From CAJQQK01 sp963696075 (GTDB lineage Bacteria > Pseudomonadota > Alphaproteobacteria > Rhizobiales > Hyphomicrobiaceae), in NCBI GenBank assembly GCA_963696075.1, contig CAVOJD010000030.1:1-64000 (forward strand): a stretch of 64,000 nucleotides of DNA, read 5' to 3'. Below the pieces are notes generated by a model. The model was not told where the DNA came from, made no database searches, and worked only from the letters and a program-made list of their open reading frames with translations. The position numbers were made by a program, and so were the translations under genes. Below are positions 43,585 to 52,589 of this stretch, in pieces (position 1 is the first letter of the stretch; every line of letters starts with the position of its first letter).

Positions 43585-44699
43585 TGGGCGGGGCGGTGGA
43601 TGGTCGTGCGCCGGCGGTGGAAACCGTTGGGATCGGCAAGAATTATGGGGCCGTCCGGGCGCTCAAGTCGGTCGACCTGAAGATTGCGTCGGGTGAGTAT
43701 TTCGTTCTGCTGGGGCCGAGCGGCGGGGGCAAGACCACGCTGTTGCGGTTGATTGGAGGCTTCATCCGACCGACGGCCGGCAAGGTCTTGCTCAACGGGC
43801 AGGACGTGTCGCATCTGCCGCCCGACAAACGGTCGACGTCGATGGTGTTTCAGTCCTACGCGCTTTTTCCGCACATGAGCGTCGAGCAGAACGTCGGGTA
43901 TGGACTGAAGCTGCGCAAACGGCCGCGGGATGAGATTGCAGCCGAGGTCGAGGCGATGCTGGAGCTGGTCGGGCTGTCGGGATACGGGGCGCGGCGCACG
44001 TTTGAACTTTCGGGCGGCCAGCAGCAGCGCGTGCAGTTGGCCCGGGCGCTGATTCTCAAATCCGATATTCTGCTGCTCGATGAGCCGCTTGCAGCGCTCG
44101 ATGCGCAGTTGCGCAAGGACATGTGCGTTGAGCTGAAGCATCTCCAGGAAAAGGTCGGGATTACGTTTGTCCACGTCACCCACAACCAGGACGAAGCGAT
44201 GGCGGTGGCGGATCGTATCGCGGTCGTTGCCAGTGGCGAACTGGTGGAGACGACCGGTGTGCGGGAGATATACGAACGGCCGGCGCGCCGCTTCACCGCC
44301 GGATTTGTTGGCGAGCGGGTCATTTTCGATGGTGTCCTTCGGTCGATCTCGGACGGTGTTGCAAACGTCAGTGTCGATGGCGGGATGATTGCGGCTGCGG
44401 CCAGCGATACCGTGGCGCCGGCAGTCGGCAATCCGGTGAGTGTGTCGGTGCGATCGGAGTGTCTCAAGTTGTTCGCAGAGGCGCCGCAGGCGGCTGAGGC
44501 GGGATGGCAGCATCTCGACGCTTCTTATGTCGAGAGCACCTATCTCGGATTGACGACACGCCACACGGTCCGGCTTGCATCGGGCCGGGAGATCGGCGTG
44601 CGCACGGTCGGCGGGGAGGACGCCGTTGGTCCTTTCGCGCGGGATGCGCGCGTTCATGTTGCATGGCGGGTCGATGATGCGGTTTTGCATACGGCCTGA
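43581..44699 (+). CDS. polyamine-type ABC transporter ATPase (PotA-like)
   Basis: This 372-residue ATPase has Walker A GPSGGGKTTL (about 51-60), Q-loop VFQSYALFPHM, signature LSGGQQQRVQLARAL, Walker B LLLDEPLAALD and H-loop VTHNQDEA. A C-terminal TOBE regulatory domain (about 270-372) is present, as in PotA and similar ATPases. It starts within the permease stop codon and ends the transport operon. The CoA-transferase 269 bases downstream may handle the imported solute. Confidence 0.94.
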   Translation: MMGGAVDGRAPAVETVGIGKNYGAVRALKSVDLKIASGEYFVLLGPSGGGKTTLLRLIGGFIRPTAGKVLLNGQDVSHLPPDKRSTSMVFQSYALFPHMSVEQNVGYGLKLRKRPRDEIAAEVEAMLELVGLSGYGARRTFELSGGQQQRVQLARALILKSDILLLDEPLAALDAQLRKDMCVELKHLQEKVGITFVHVTHNQDEAMAVADRIAVVASGELVETTGVREIYERPARRFTAGFVGERVIFDGVLRSISDGVANVSVDGGMIAAAASDTVAPAVGNPVSVSVRSECLKLFAEAPQAAEAGWQHLDASYVESTYLGLTTRHTVRLASGREIGVRTVGGEDAVGPFARDARVHVAWRVDDAVLHTA

Positions 44700-44968
44700 G
44701 CCTGCATGCGGCGAGCGCGTGCCTTGGCGCTGTACGGGCGGGCGCCCCTGCCCCTGTTCGGCGCTGTAATTCTGGCGGTCTGTCTGGGGATGACGGGCGG
44801 GTTGCCCGGCGTTGGCTGCTTTCAAACGATTGCATGGAAAATAACTGACCGGCAGGTTGCTGGATCAGCTTCGCGCGCTTGCGGGTAGCTGGTAAAAACT
44901 CCGAAACGCCAGACTTGAAGCGCTCGCCGGCCGCAGTTCTGGGTTCGCGAGCAACAGGGAATATTGCA

Positions 44969-46180
44969 GTGAACACACCGCCGCCTGGTCCGTTGCAGGG
45001 CATTCGCGTTCTTGATCTGACGACCGTCATGCTCGGGCCGTTTGCAACGCAGATATTCGGGGAGATGGGGGCCGACGTCATCAAGATCGAGGCGCCTGGC
45101 GGCGATATCGGCCGCTGGACGGGGGTGGGGAAATCACCCGGCATGTCGGCTGCGCATATGATGAAGGGGCGCAACAAACGCAGTGTCATCCTTGATCTCA
45201 AAAAGCCCGAGGCGCGTGAACCCTTGCAGCGTCTGGTCGAGAGTGCGGATGTGTTCGTTCACAATATCCGGCCGGAGGCTGCGCGGCGGATCGGCATCGA
45301 TTACGACACGATTGCCGCCTTCAAGGGCGATATCATCTATGCGGCCGCGACCGGATACGGCGAGGCGGGGCCTTATGTCGACAAGCCGGCGTATGATGAC
45401 CTGATCCAGGGGGCGTCCGGACTGGCCGCGCTGACGGGGGCGGTGACGGGTACGCCGCGCTATGGGCCGAGTGTGCTGGCTGACAAGACGGTCGGTCTCT
45501 ATCTCACCTATGCGATCACGATGGCGCTTTTCCATCGAGAGCGAACGGGGGAGGGGCAGCGCGTTCATGTGCCGATGTATGAAGCCTTTACGTCGTTCGT
45601 GATGAACGAGCATATGCAGGGCCATACGTTTGAACCGCCGATCGGTCCGCCCGGCTACCAGCGCCTGCTGACACCGCATCGCCGTCCCTATCCGACCGCC
45701 GATGGTCATATCTGCGCCCTGCCCTACAACGACAAGCACTGGCAGAGGTTCTTCGAGCTGACAGGGAAGCCGGAACTTAGCCGCGATCCAAGGTTTGCAG
45801 ACCAACCATCCCGCTCGAAGAATATCGATGCACTCTATGAGATCGTCGGCGAGCTCATGCTTGGACGGACGTCGGCGCAATGGCTGGAGGTGCTCACGGC
45901 TGCCGATATTCCCGTCATGCCGATGAACACGCCTGAAGATCTGTTCGCGTGTCCGCATCTGGAAAGCGTCGAGATGTTCCCGGAAGTGGAGCATCCGACC
46001 GAAGGCCGGATACGACACATCAAGGTGCCAGTGCACTTCTCGAAAACTCCGGGCGGGTACTATCGCCATTCCGAGCACCCCGGACAAAGCACGGAAGATG
46101 TCTTGTCGGAAGTGGGTTATGGGCCTGATGATATTTCCCGGCTGTTGGCGGCGGGTGCCGTCAGTAAACCGGACAAATAG
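44969..46180 (+). CDS. CaiB/BaiF family (class III) CoA-transferase 3
   Basis: This 403-residue class III CoA-transferase begins PLQGIRVLDLTTVMLGPFATQ, with KIEAPGGD, GRNKRSVILDLKK and probable catalytic Asp143 (KPAYDD). The GTG at 44969 is the preferred start because AGGGA lies nine bases upstream and the homology begins there. The frame is open for 30 codons further without similarity. It follows the Pot-type importer in the same direction. An acid carried by that importer, such as a carnitine-like compound, could be its substrate; this is inference from context only. Confidence 0.9.
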   Translation: MNTPPPGPLQGIRVLDLTTVMLGPFATQIFGEMGADVIKIEAPGGDIGRWTGVGKSPGMSAAHMMKGRNKRSVILDLKKPEAREPLQRLVESADVFVHNIRPEAARRIGIDYDTIAAFKGDIIYAAATGYGEAGPYVDKPAYDDLIQGASGLAALTGAVTGTPRYGPSVLADKTVGLYLTYAITMALFHRERTGEGQRVHVPMYEAFTSFVMNEHMQGHTFEPPIGPPGYQRLLTPHRRPYPTADGHICALPYNDKHWQRFFELTGKPELSRDPRFADQPSRSKNIDALYEIVGELMLGRTSAQWLEVLTAADIPVMPMNTPEDLFACPHLESVEMFPEVEHPTEGRIRHIKVPVHFSKTPGGYYRHSEHPGQSTEDVLSEVGYGPDDISRLLAAGAVSKPDK

Positions 46181-46298
46181 GAGGACGCGGGGTTTTGCCA
46201 CGTGTGGCCCAATCGTGTTGAGGCCGTGGGAGAGGCGAAACCATGTCGATGTGCGGTACGTATAGGAGGGTAACTATGCGGCACCGGAGACAGACAGC

Positions 46299-46985
46299 GT
46301 GCGGAAAATCATTATGTGGCTTGGGATTGCAGGGGCTGTTGCCGCGGTGCTCGTGGTGGGGCTCGTTGGCGTGTGGGTTTACTACGTGAATAATGTCGAG
46401 CAGCCGGCCTATACGGTCGTTCGTTCCAAGGGCGCTGTCGAGGTGCGGGACTATCCGCGCCTGCTGGTCGCGGAGGTCGTGCGGTCTGGGGAAAGGTGGG
46501 AGGCCGTTCGCTCGGGCTTTCGCCCGCTTGCCAACTACATTTTCGCGAAGGAGCGCGGTGGTGATGCGATCTCGATGACGGCGCCCGTGACGCAATCGAG
46601 CAATGAGAAAATTGCGATGACGGCGCCGGTGACGCAAACGCCCGGTGGGGACGGTACGGCGCCGGAGAAAGGTGCGCGGGAATGGACGGTGCGGTTCATC
46701 ATGCCCTCAAAGTACACGCGCGAGACGTTGCCTGCGCCCGGCGGCGGCGATGTGACGATCCGGGACGTGCCGGCGCGCCGGATGGCTGCGATCCGGTTCA
46801 GCGGTGTTGCAACGGATGAGCTGCTGGCTGAGCAGGAAGCGCAGTTGCGCGATTGGATCAAGGGCGAGGGGCTCACCGTGCGCGGTGTTGCGACGTTTGC
46901 CTATTACAACGATCCCTGGACGCCGAGCTTTCTCAGACGCAACGAAGTGATGGTCGAGTTGGCCGAGGGCCCCGGGGGCGGTTAG
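46299..46985 (+). CDS. SOUL-family heme-binding protein, membrane-anchored
   Basis: This 228-residue protein has an N-terminal membrane helix (about 5-30) and a SOUL domain from about 36: EQPAYTVVRSKGAVEVRDYP, repeated ISMTAPVTQ and IAMTAPVTQ segments, and FAYYNDPWTPSFLRRNEVMVEL at the end. SOUL proteins bind heme or tetrapyrroles. The start is GTG at 46299. It is convergent with the M81 gene 39 bases away. It has no evident link to the transport modules. Confidence 0.9.
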   Translation: MRKIIMWLGIAGAVAAVLVVGLVGVWVYYVNNVEQPAYTVVRSKGAVEVRDYPRLLVAEVVRSGERWEAVRSGFRPLANYIFAKERGGDAISMTAPVTQSSNEKIAMTAPVTQTPGGDGTAPEKGAREWTVRFIMPSKYTRETLPAPGGGDVTIRDVPARRMAAIRFSGVATDELLAEQEAQLRDWIKGEGLTVRGVATFAYYNDPWTPSFLRRNEVMVELAEGPGGG

Positions 46986-47024
46986 ACCCGCGGGGTGGTC
47001 TGTGGCCTGTGATCGACCGGACGG

Positions 47025-48560
47025 TCAGGCGGATGACCGGGGTTGCCATGTGACGTCGTCGTCAAGGGGAAAGACGGGACGGGGGAGATGGTGCCATTGG
47101 CGGCGTTCGAGGACGGGGGATGTCAGGCCTTCTGAGTCGATCTCGTGGACCTGTTCGGGTGCGAACCAGGGGCGGAAGCCGGCGCGGAAGTGGCCGCGCG
47201 ATTTGACGACGACGGTGTGCGCGTCAGCTATGTCGAGGCCGAAGATTTCGAAGAACATCGGGTCGGCTGTCTGAGTACGGTCGGAGATGATGATGATGGT
47301 CATGCCGCCGACCTTGAGGGCGGCTGCCTTGCCGAGTTTCATGGTGCGTCCGGCAAACAGGCCGAGGCGGCCAACGACGTCGCCGTCATTGAGGCCGACG
47401 ACTTCTGCCTCGACGGTGACGGGGCGATCATACTGGGTGCCGGGAAGGGTGTTGAACTCGGCCGTGATGGTTTGGCCGATGCCGGCGCGGTGGGCGGCTT
47501 CGGCGAGGGGGGGATCGTAGAAGCTGCCGTAATAGACGCGCTCGGGGCCGGGGCTCGCTGCGAGCAGGGCTTCGAGGAATTCGGTTGTGCGGGCGGTGCC
47601 GCCGCCGCCGGGATTGTCGCCTGAATCGGCAAAGATGACCGGCTTGCGATCGGGCTTCTGGGCAAGCGCCACGGCTTCGGAAATCGGCATCAGCTTGCGG
47701 CGGAAGGCTTCGCGGTTGGACCAGCCGACGGCTGCCACTTCGTCGGCGAGTGCGCGGGCAAGTGCCCTGTCGTTGCGGGCGGTAACGCAGACGGCGACGC
47801 CGTTGTCGGGGGTGTCGGCGAAGACGAAGCCGCCGAAGACGGAAACATTCAGAATGGCGCCGGCATGCTCGGCCTGACGGCGCTGGCCGGTGTCGATCAT
47901 CGTGCCATAGGGCGCCTGGGCGGTGAGAAGGGCGACGGAGGCGGGGGTCAAAGGCAGGCGGGTGATCTCGAGTTTCGGTTGGATGCGGCCGGCGAGCACC
48001 ATGCGCATGGCGGCGGCGGCTTCTTCGCCGCGCTCGATCATGTCGACGTGGGGGTTGGTGCGGTAGCCGACGATCATGTCGACTGAGGCTGCCATCTGGT
48101 CGGAGATGTTGGCGTGAAGGTCGAGGGTGGTGATGATCGGAACATCGGGGCCGACGGCCTTGCGGATGGCGGCAAAGTAATCCCCATCCGGGTCGTGGCT
48201 GTCGGTTGCGACCATGGCGCCGTGGTTGGCAATGAAAACGGCATCGAGGGGGGCGCCGGCATTGGTGATCGCGGCGACGGTCTTGGCCGTGAACTCGCGC
48301 ATCAGGTCGCCGTCGACAGGGCCGTGGGGGTGACAGCCGGTCAACAGCAGGGGGACGGGCGTCCAGTCGCCGGTGACGTCCATCATCTGGACGAATGCGG
48401 ACATTTCCGGGGCGATGACGGAATGGGGCTGGCGGGCGGCTTCGAGGATGGGATCGCCTTCGAGGATGTAGAGGCTTTCGAAATCCTCGCGGGTTGCGAC
48501 AGGGCTCGACCGATTGCTCTCGAGGATGACGCCGCAAAGGCCGATCCGCGGTGCGCTCAT
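47025..48560 (-). CDS. M81-family MlrC-like metallohydrolase (module 2)
   Basis: This 511-residue protein is the second M81-family member in the window. Conserved blocks are FIANHGAMVATDS, TTLDLHANISDQM, GYRTNPHVDMIE and FADSGDNPGGGG. The N-terminal HETNTF motif of module 1 is changed (VILESNRSS), so it belongs to a different subgroup. The start at 48560 has AAGGAA upstream. It is divergent from a Dpp-type binding protein across about 340 bases, so both could be controlled by one regulatory region. The substrate is probably an amide or peptide-like compound taken up by the adjacent importer; this is inference from genomic pairing. Confidence 0.92.
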   Translation of the reverse strand: MSAPRIGLCGVILESNRSSPVATREDFESLYILEGDPILEAARQPHSVIAPEMSAFVQMMDVTGDWTPVPLLLTGCHPHGPVDGDLMREFTAKTVAAITNAGAPLDAVFIANHGAMVATDSHDPDGDYFAAIRKAVGPDVPIITTLDLHANISDQMAASVDMIVGYRTNPHVDMIERGEEAAAAMRMVLAGRIQPKLEITRLPLTPASVALLTAQAPYGTMIDTGQRRQAEHAGAILNVSVFGGFVFADTPDNGVAVCVTARNDRALARALADEVAAVGWSNREAFRRKLMPISEAVALAQKPDRKPVIFADSGDNPGGGGTARTTEFLEALLAASPGPERVYYGSFYDPPLAEAAHRAGIGQTITAEFNTLPGTQYDRPVTVEAEVVGLNDGDVVGRLGLFAGRTMKLGKAAALKVGGMTIIIISDRTQTADPMFFEIFGLDIADAHTVVVKSRGHFRAGFRPWFAPEQVHEIDSEGLTSPVLERRQWHHLPRPVFPLDDDVTWQPRSSA

Positions 48561-48899
48561 GAGGTATTCCTTCTTGCGTGGCTGGTTTGTGGGGCTGACT
48601 TGTCAGGCTGGCGTTGGCGGATTTTGAGGGCAGGTGAGGGCAATTGGCAATCACGTCCAGGAAGAGGTGGATTATACGGACGCGGCAAAGGGTCCGCGCG
48701 CCTTAATGATGAGCAAAAAGCGTAGAGAAACAGGCTTGCGGCTAAGCGCTCGCGTGCTAGCGTCTGATTTCAGGTCCTGTGACCTGCGAATCCTATGGTC
48801 AGCCGCTGTTAGCAGCGGGGATCGACACGATGAACGCTGTGAGATGGCGAAGCCATGCCTCCATGGCCCGCAAGGCGCAGAGTACGAGGAGCAGAACCG
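48561..48899. promoter_or_regulatory. divergent promoter region of importer module 2
   Basis: The 339 bases between the M81 gene (minus) and the binding-protein gene (plus) carry no gene and must contain both promoters. The string TGCTAGCGTC (48755-48764) also occurs upstream of the Pot-type binding protein (40410-40419). The pair may mark a shared promoter element. Confidence 0.5.
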
Positions 48900-50486
48900 T
48901 TGTTTTTTCGAAAGCGAACACTAGCCGCCGCCCTTATCGCTTCGGCGATGATGGCAGCTTCCCCCGTCCAGGCAGACGATCTGACAATCGCGCTTTCTTC
49001 CGAGCCGACGTCGATCGATCCCCATTTCCACAACCTGACGCCGAACAATGCAATGGCGATGCATATGTTCCAGCCGTTGGTGATCTTCGATGCCAAGCAG
49101 CAGGTCACGCCCGGCCTTGCGGTCTCCTGGAAAACGATCGACGATCTCACCTGGGAATTCAAACTGCGTCCCGGCGTCAAGTGGCATGATGGGTCGCCGT
49201 TCACGGCTGACGATGTCGTCTTTACGTTCGAGCGGGCCGTGAACGTGCCGAACAGCCCGTCGAGCTTCGGCACCTACATCAAGGGCAAGACGGTGGTGAA
49301 GGTCGACGATCTGACCATTCACATCAAGACGGAGAAGCCGTACCCGTTGATGGTGACGGACCTGACGACGGTCCCGATGGTGTCGAAGAAGAACGGTGAA
49401 GGCGCCACCACCGCGGACTACAATTCGGGCAAGGCCGCGATCGGAACGGGACCCTACAAGTTTGCCGAGTATGTGCCGGGTGACCGGATCGTGCTGGCGG
49501 CGAATGGTGATTATTGGGGCGACAAGCCGAAGTGGGACAAGGTCACGCTGAAGCCGATCAAGTCGGGCCCGTCACGTGTTGCAGCACTTCTCGCCGGTGA
49601 CGTCGATGTCATCGAAGAGGTGCCGACAACGGACATTAGCCGGCTGAAGAAAGAGCCGAAACTGGCGCTGTCGAGCGGCATTTCGAACCGGGTCATCTAT
49701 TTGCACCTCGATCATGACCGTGACGACTCGCCTCACATCAAGGCGATTGATGGTAGCCCGATCAAGAATCCGCTTAAGAACCAAAAGGTTCGCATGGCGA
49801 TTTCGAAGGCCATCAGCCGGCCGTTGATCGTGGAGCGTGTGATGGAAGGCGTCGCCATTCCCGCCGGGCAGTTGCTGCCGGAAGGGTTCTTCGGTGTGTC
49901 GTCCAACCTGAAACCGGTCGAATACGATCTCGATGGGGCCAAGAAGCTGCTCAAGGAGGCCGGCTATGAGAACGGCTTCCAGATGACGCTGCACGGGCCG
50001 AACGACCGCTATATCAACGATGCCAAGATTGCCGAGGCTGTCGGGCAGATGTTGACGCGGCTCGGCCTGAAGATGACGGTCGAGACGATGACGCGCTCGG
50101 TGTTCTTCAAGCGGGCGTCGCGGGGCGGCAAGGACAACTCGCCTGAGTTCAGCTTCATCCTGGTTGGCTGGGGCGCGGGCTCGGGTGAGGCCTCTTCGCC
50201 GCTGAAATCGCTGCTGCACACCTACGACAAGGCACGTGGTTTCGGTGCGTCCAACCGTGGCCGGTACTCCAACCCGGAAATGGACAAGCTGCTCGAAGAA
50301 GCGCTTGCGACGGTTGACGACGCGAAGCGGCAGGATCTGCTTGCGAAGGCGACGGAGGTTGCCATCAACGACGGCGGCATCATCCCGCTGCACTACCAGG
50401 TCAACACCTGGGGGACGCGCAAGGGCCTGAAGTATGTCGCGCGGACCGACGAGCGGACCGTCGCGATGATGGTCGAGAAAGAGTAA
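48900..50486 (+). CDS. dppA: family 5 extracellular solute-binding protein (module 2, TTG start)
   Basis: This 528-residue periplasmic protein has a signal peptide of FFRKRTLAAALIASAMM type and cleavage near SPVQADD (about 25). SBP_bac_5 features are SSEPTSIDPHF, VKWHDGSPFTADDVVFTFERA, IGTGPYKF and, near the end, the PLHYQVNTWGTRKGL segment. TTG at 48900 is preferred as start: GAGGAG lies 8-13 bases before it and the encoded sequence begins directly with a signal peptide. An upstream in-frame ATG at 48855 adds a poor N-terminus. It starts the five-gene importer operon, followed at 50494 by a strong hairpin. Confidence 0.92.
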   Translation: MFFRKRTLAAALIASAMMAASPVQADDLTIALSSEPTSIDPHFHNLTPNNAMAMHMFQPLVIFDAKQQVTPGLAVSWKTIDDLTWEFKLRPGVKWHDGSPFTADDVVFTFERAVNVPNSPSSFGTYIKGKTVVKVDDLTIHIKTEKPYPLMVTDLTTVPMVSKKNGEGATTADYNSGKAAIGTGPYKFAEYVPGDRIVLAANGDYWGDKPKWDKVTLKPIKSGPSRVAALLAGDVDVIEEVPTTDISRLKKEPKLALSSGISNRVIYLHLDHDRDDSPHIKAIDGSPIKNPLKNQKVRMAISKAISRPLIVERVMEGVAIPAGQLLPEGFFGVSSNLKPVEYDLDGAKKLLKEAGYENGFQMTLHGPNDRYINDAKIAEAVGQMLTRLGLKMTVETMTRSVFFKRASRGGKDNSPEFSFILVGWGAGSGEASSPLKSLLHTYDKARGFGASNRGRYSNPEMDKLLEEALATVDDAKRQDLLAKATEVAINDGGIIPLHYQVNTWGTRKGLKYVARTDERTVAMMVEKE

Positions 50487-50493
50487 GAAGTGT

Positions 50494-50524
50494 GGCTGCA
50501 GGCCGGCTTATCCGGCCTGCAGCC
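50494..50524 (+). promoter_or_regulatory. intra-operon hairpin between binding-protein and permease genes (module 2)
   Basis: GGCTGCAGGCCGG and CCGGCCTGCAGCC form a perfect 13-bp stem with loop CTTAT, eight bases after the binding-protein stop. It is the strongest of the four equivalent hairpins and is followed by TTCC, not a T tract, so partial termination or RNA protection is more likely than full termination. Confidence 0.75.
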
Positions 50525-50664
50525 TTCCGTGACCCGCTGTCGCCGCGACGTGGTGCGGGGGGTTCAGAGCTGGCGCGGGAACGCGGCGCGAAAGACCCGG
50601 TGGTGTCCGAACAAGGCCTTGTCGGACGGGGCGACCGGATTCAGAAAGACTTCGAGGTGATGCG

Positions 50665-51642
50665 GTGACAGCCTTTGTGATCCGGCGACTGATGCAAAGC
50701 GTCGTCGTCGTGTTCGTGATGTCGGTTGTCGTCTTTTTCGGCGTCAACGTCGTTGGCGATCCCGTGGATATGCTGATTTCGCCGGATGCGAGCCAGGAGG
50801 AAATTCAGGCTGTCATCAAATCGTTCGGTCTCGACCGTCCGGTCTGGGAGCAGTACTGGAACTTTCTCGGGGGCGCGCTGACGGGTGATCTCGGGCGGTC
50901 CTACGTTTTCGGAACGTCGGCGATGCCGCTCATTCTGCAGCGGATGCCGGCGACGATGGAGCTGGCGTTCTCGTCGTTGCTGCTTTCCGTTGTGTTCGGC
51001 ATTCCGCTGGGGCTCTGGGCGGGGCTCAAGCCGGACGCGCTTTCCTCACGGGCGATCATGTCGACCTCGATCCTCGGGTTTTCGCTGCCGACATTCTGGG
51101 TCGGGTTGATGATGATCATGATTTTCGCGGTGATGCTCGGCTGGCTGCCCTCGACCGGGCGGGGGCCGACCGCGACGTTTCTTGGGATTGAATCGAGCCT
51201 CTTCACGCTGGAGGGCTGGCGCTATGTTTTCCTGCCGGCGCTCAATCTTGCGCTGTTGAATATATCGCTGGTGATCCGGCTGACCCGGGCGGGGACGCGT
51301 GAGGCGCTGCACATGGACTACATCAAGTTCGCGCGCGCCAAAGGGCTTTCCGAGCGGCGTATCATCGGGCTGCACCTGCTCAAGAACATCATGATACCGG
51401 TCGTGACGGTGCTGGGCCTGGAGTTTGGCAGCCTGATCGCATTCTCGGTGGTGACCGAGACGATTTTCGCGTGGCCGGGGATGGGCAAGTTGCTCATCGA
51501 CTCGATCCAGCAACTCGACCGGCCGGTGATTGTGGCCTACCTGATCATCATCGTTCTGTTCTTCGTGATCATCAATCTGGTTGTCGACATCATCTATTCG
51601 ATCCTCGACCCCCGTGTCCGCCTTGGAGGATCGCAGCCGTGA
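50665..51642 (+). CDS. dppB: dipeptide/oligopeptide ABC transporter permease (DppB-like)
   Basis: This 325-residue permease has a first helix at about residues 11-32, a periplasmic loop with GLDRPVWEQYWNFLGGALTG, and the EAA loop FARAKGLSERRIIGLHLLKN (about 225-244), plus the conserved TETIFAWPGMGKLL. The start is GTG at 50665 after GAGG. Its stop overlaps the DppC start (GTGA). It forms a pore with DppC for the substrate delivered by the binding protein. Confidence 0.93.
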   Translation: MTAFVIRRLMQSVVVVFVMSVVVFFGVNVVGDPVDMLISPDASQEEIQAVIKSFGLDRPVWEQYWNFLGGALTGDLGRSYVFGTSAMPLILQRMPATMELAFSSLLLSVVFGIPLGLWAGLKPDALSSRAIMSTSILGFSLPTFWVGLMMIMIFAVMLGWLPSTGRGPTATFLGIESSLFTLEGWRYVFLPALNLALLNISLVIRLTRAGTREALHMDYIKFARAKGLSERRIIGLHLLKNIMIPVVTVLGLEFGSLIAFSVVTETIFAWPGMGKLLIDSIQQLDRPVIVAYLIIIVLFFVIINLVVDIIYSILDPRVRLGGSQP

Positions 51643-52589
51643 CGGTGACCGTGAATGAGGCCAAAGACACTGATACGGCCGGGGCCGATGATGCGGCGAG
51701 TGATGTTCGCGGCAAGGTCGAAACACCCTTCCAGCGGTTCGTCTCGGAATACCTCGAAAGTCCGGTTGCAGCGTTTGCACTGGTGATGCTGGGGGTGATC
51801 CTGCTGCTGGCGTTGCTGGCGCCCTGGATCACGCCGCAGGACCCTTACGATCTTGGCCAGGTTTCCGTTCTCGATGCGCGGCAGCCGCCCGGAGCGCAGA
51901 GTTTCGAAGGGTTCACGTTCTGGCTCGGCACGGACGGGGCGGGGCGCGATATGTACAGCGCCATTCTCTATGGCCTTCGCATATCGCTGGCGGTCGGTGT
52001 GTTTTCCGGTTTCATCGCGATGGCGATCGGGGCCGCGGTCGGTCTGCTGGCGGCGTACGTTGGTGGGCGGGTCGAGTCGATCATCATGCGTGTCGTGGAC
52101 CTGCAACTTTCGTTTCCAGCGATCCTGATCGCGTTGATGCTGGTTGCGGTTCTCGGCAAGGGGGTCGACAAGATCATCATTGCATTGGTGACGGTGCAGT
52201 GGGCCTATTATGCGCGCACGATCCGGGCTTCGGCGCTCGTCGAGCGGCAGAAAGAGTACGTCGAGGCGGCGCGGTGCCTGGGGCTCAGTCACGCGCGCAT
52301 CATGTTCAGCCACATCCTGCCCAACTGCCTGCCGCCGCTGATCGTGGTGGGAACGGTGCAGACGGCGCATGCGATTTCGCTCGAGGCGACGTTGTCGTTC
52401 CTCGGCGTCGGCCTGCCGCAGACGGAACCGTCGCTTGGATTGCTGATCGCGAACGGGTTTGAATATCTGTTGTCGGGCAAATACTGGATTTCGACGTTTC
52501 CCGGGGTAGCGCTGTTGTTGACGATCATGTCGATCAACCTTGTCGGGGATCAGTTGCGCGACGTGCTCAATCCGAGGCTCAGCAAATGA
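51639..52589 (+). CDS. dppC: dipeptide/oligopeptide ABC transporter permease (DppC-like)
   Basis: This 316-residue permease has an N-terminal cytoplasmic tail rich in Asp/Glu/Thr, a first helix at about 45-66, FWLGTDGAGRDMYSAILYG in the periplasmic loop, and the EAA loop EAARCLGLSHARIMFSHILPN. The GTG at 51639 is supported by GGAGG nine bases upstream and overlaps the dppB stop. Its own stop overlaps the next start (ATGA). The reading frame is open further upstream but only inside dppB. Confidence 0.93.
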   Translation: MTVTVNEAKDTDTAGADDAASDVRGKVETPFQRFVSEYLESPVAAFALVMLGVILLLALLAPWITPQDPYDLGQVSVLDARQPPGAQSFEGFTFWLGTDGAGRDMYSAILYGLRISLAVGVFSGFIAMAIGAAVGLLAAYVGGRVESIIMRVVDLQLSFPAILIALMLVAVLGKGVDKIIIALVTVQWAYYARTIRASALVERQKEYVEAARCLGLSHARIMFSHILPNCLPPLIVVGTVQTAHAISLEATLSFLGVGLPQTEPSLGLLIANGFEYLLSGKYWISTFPGVALLLTIMSINLVGDQLRDVLNPRLSK

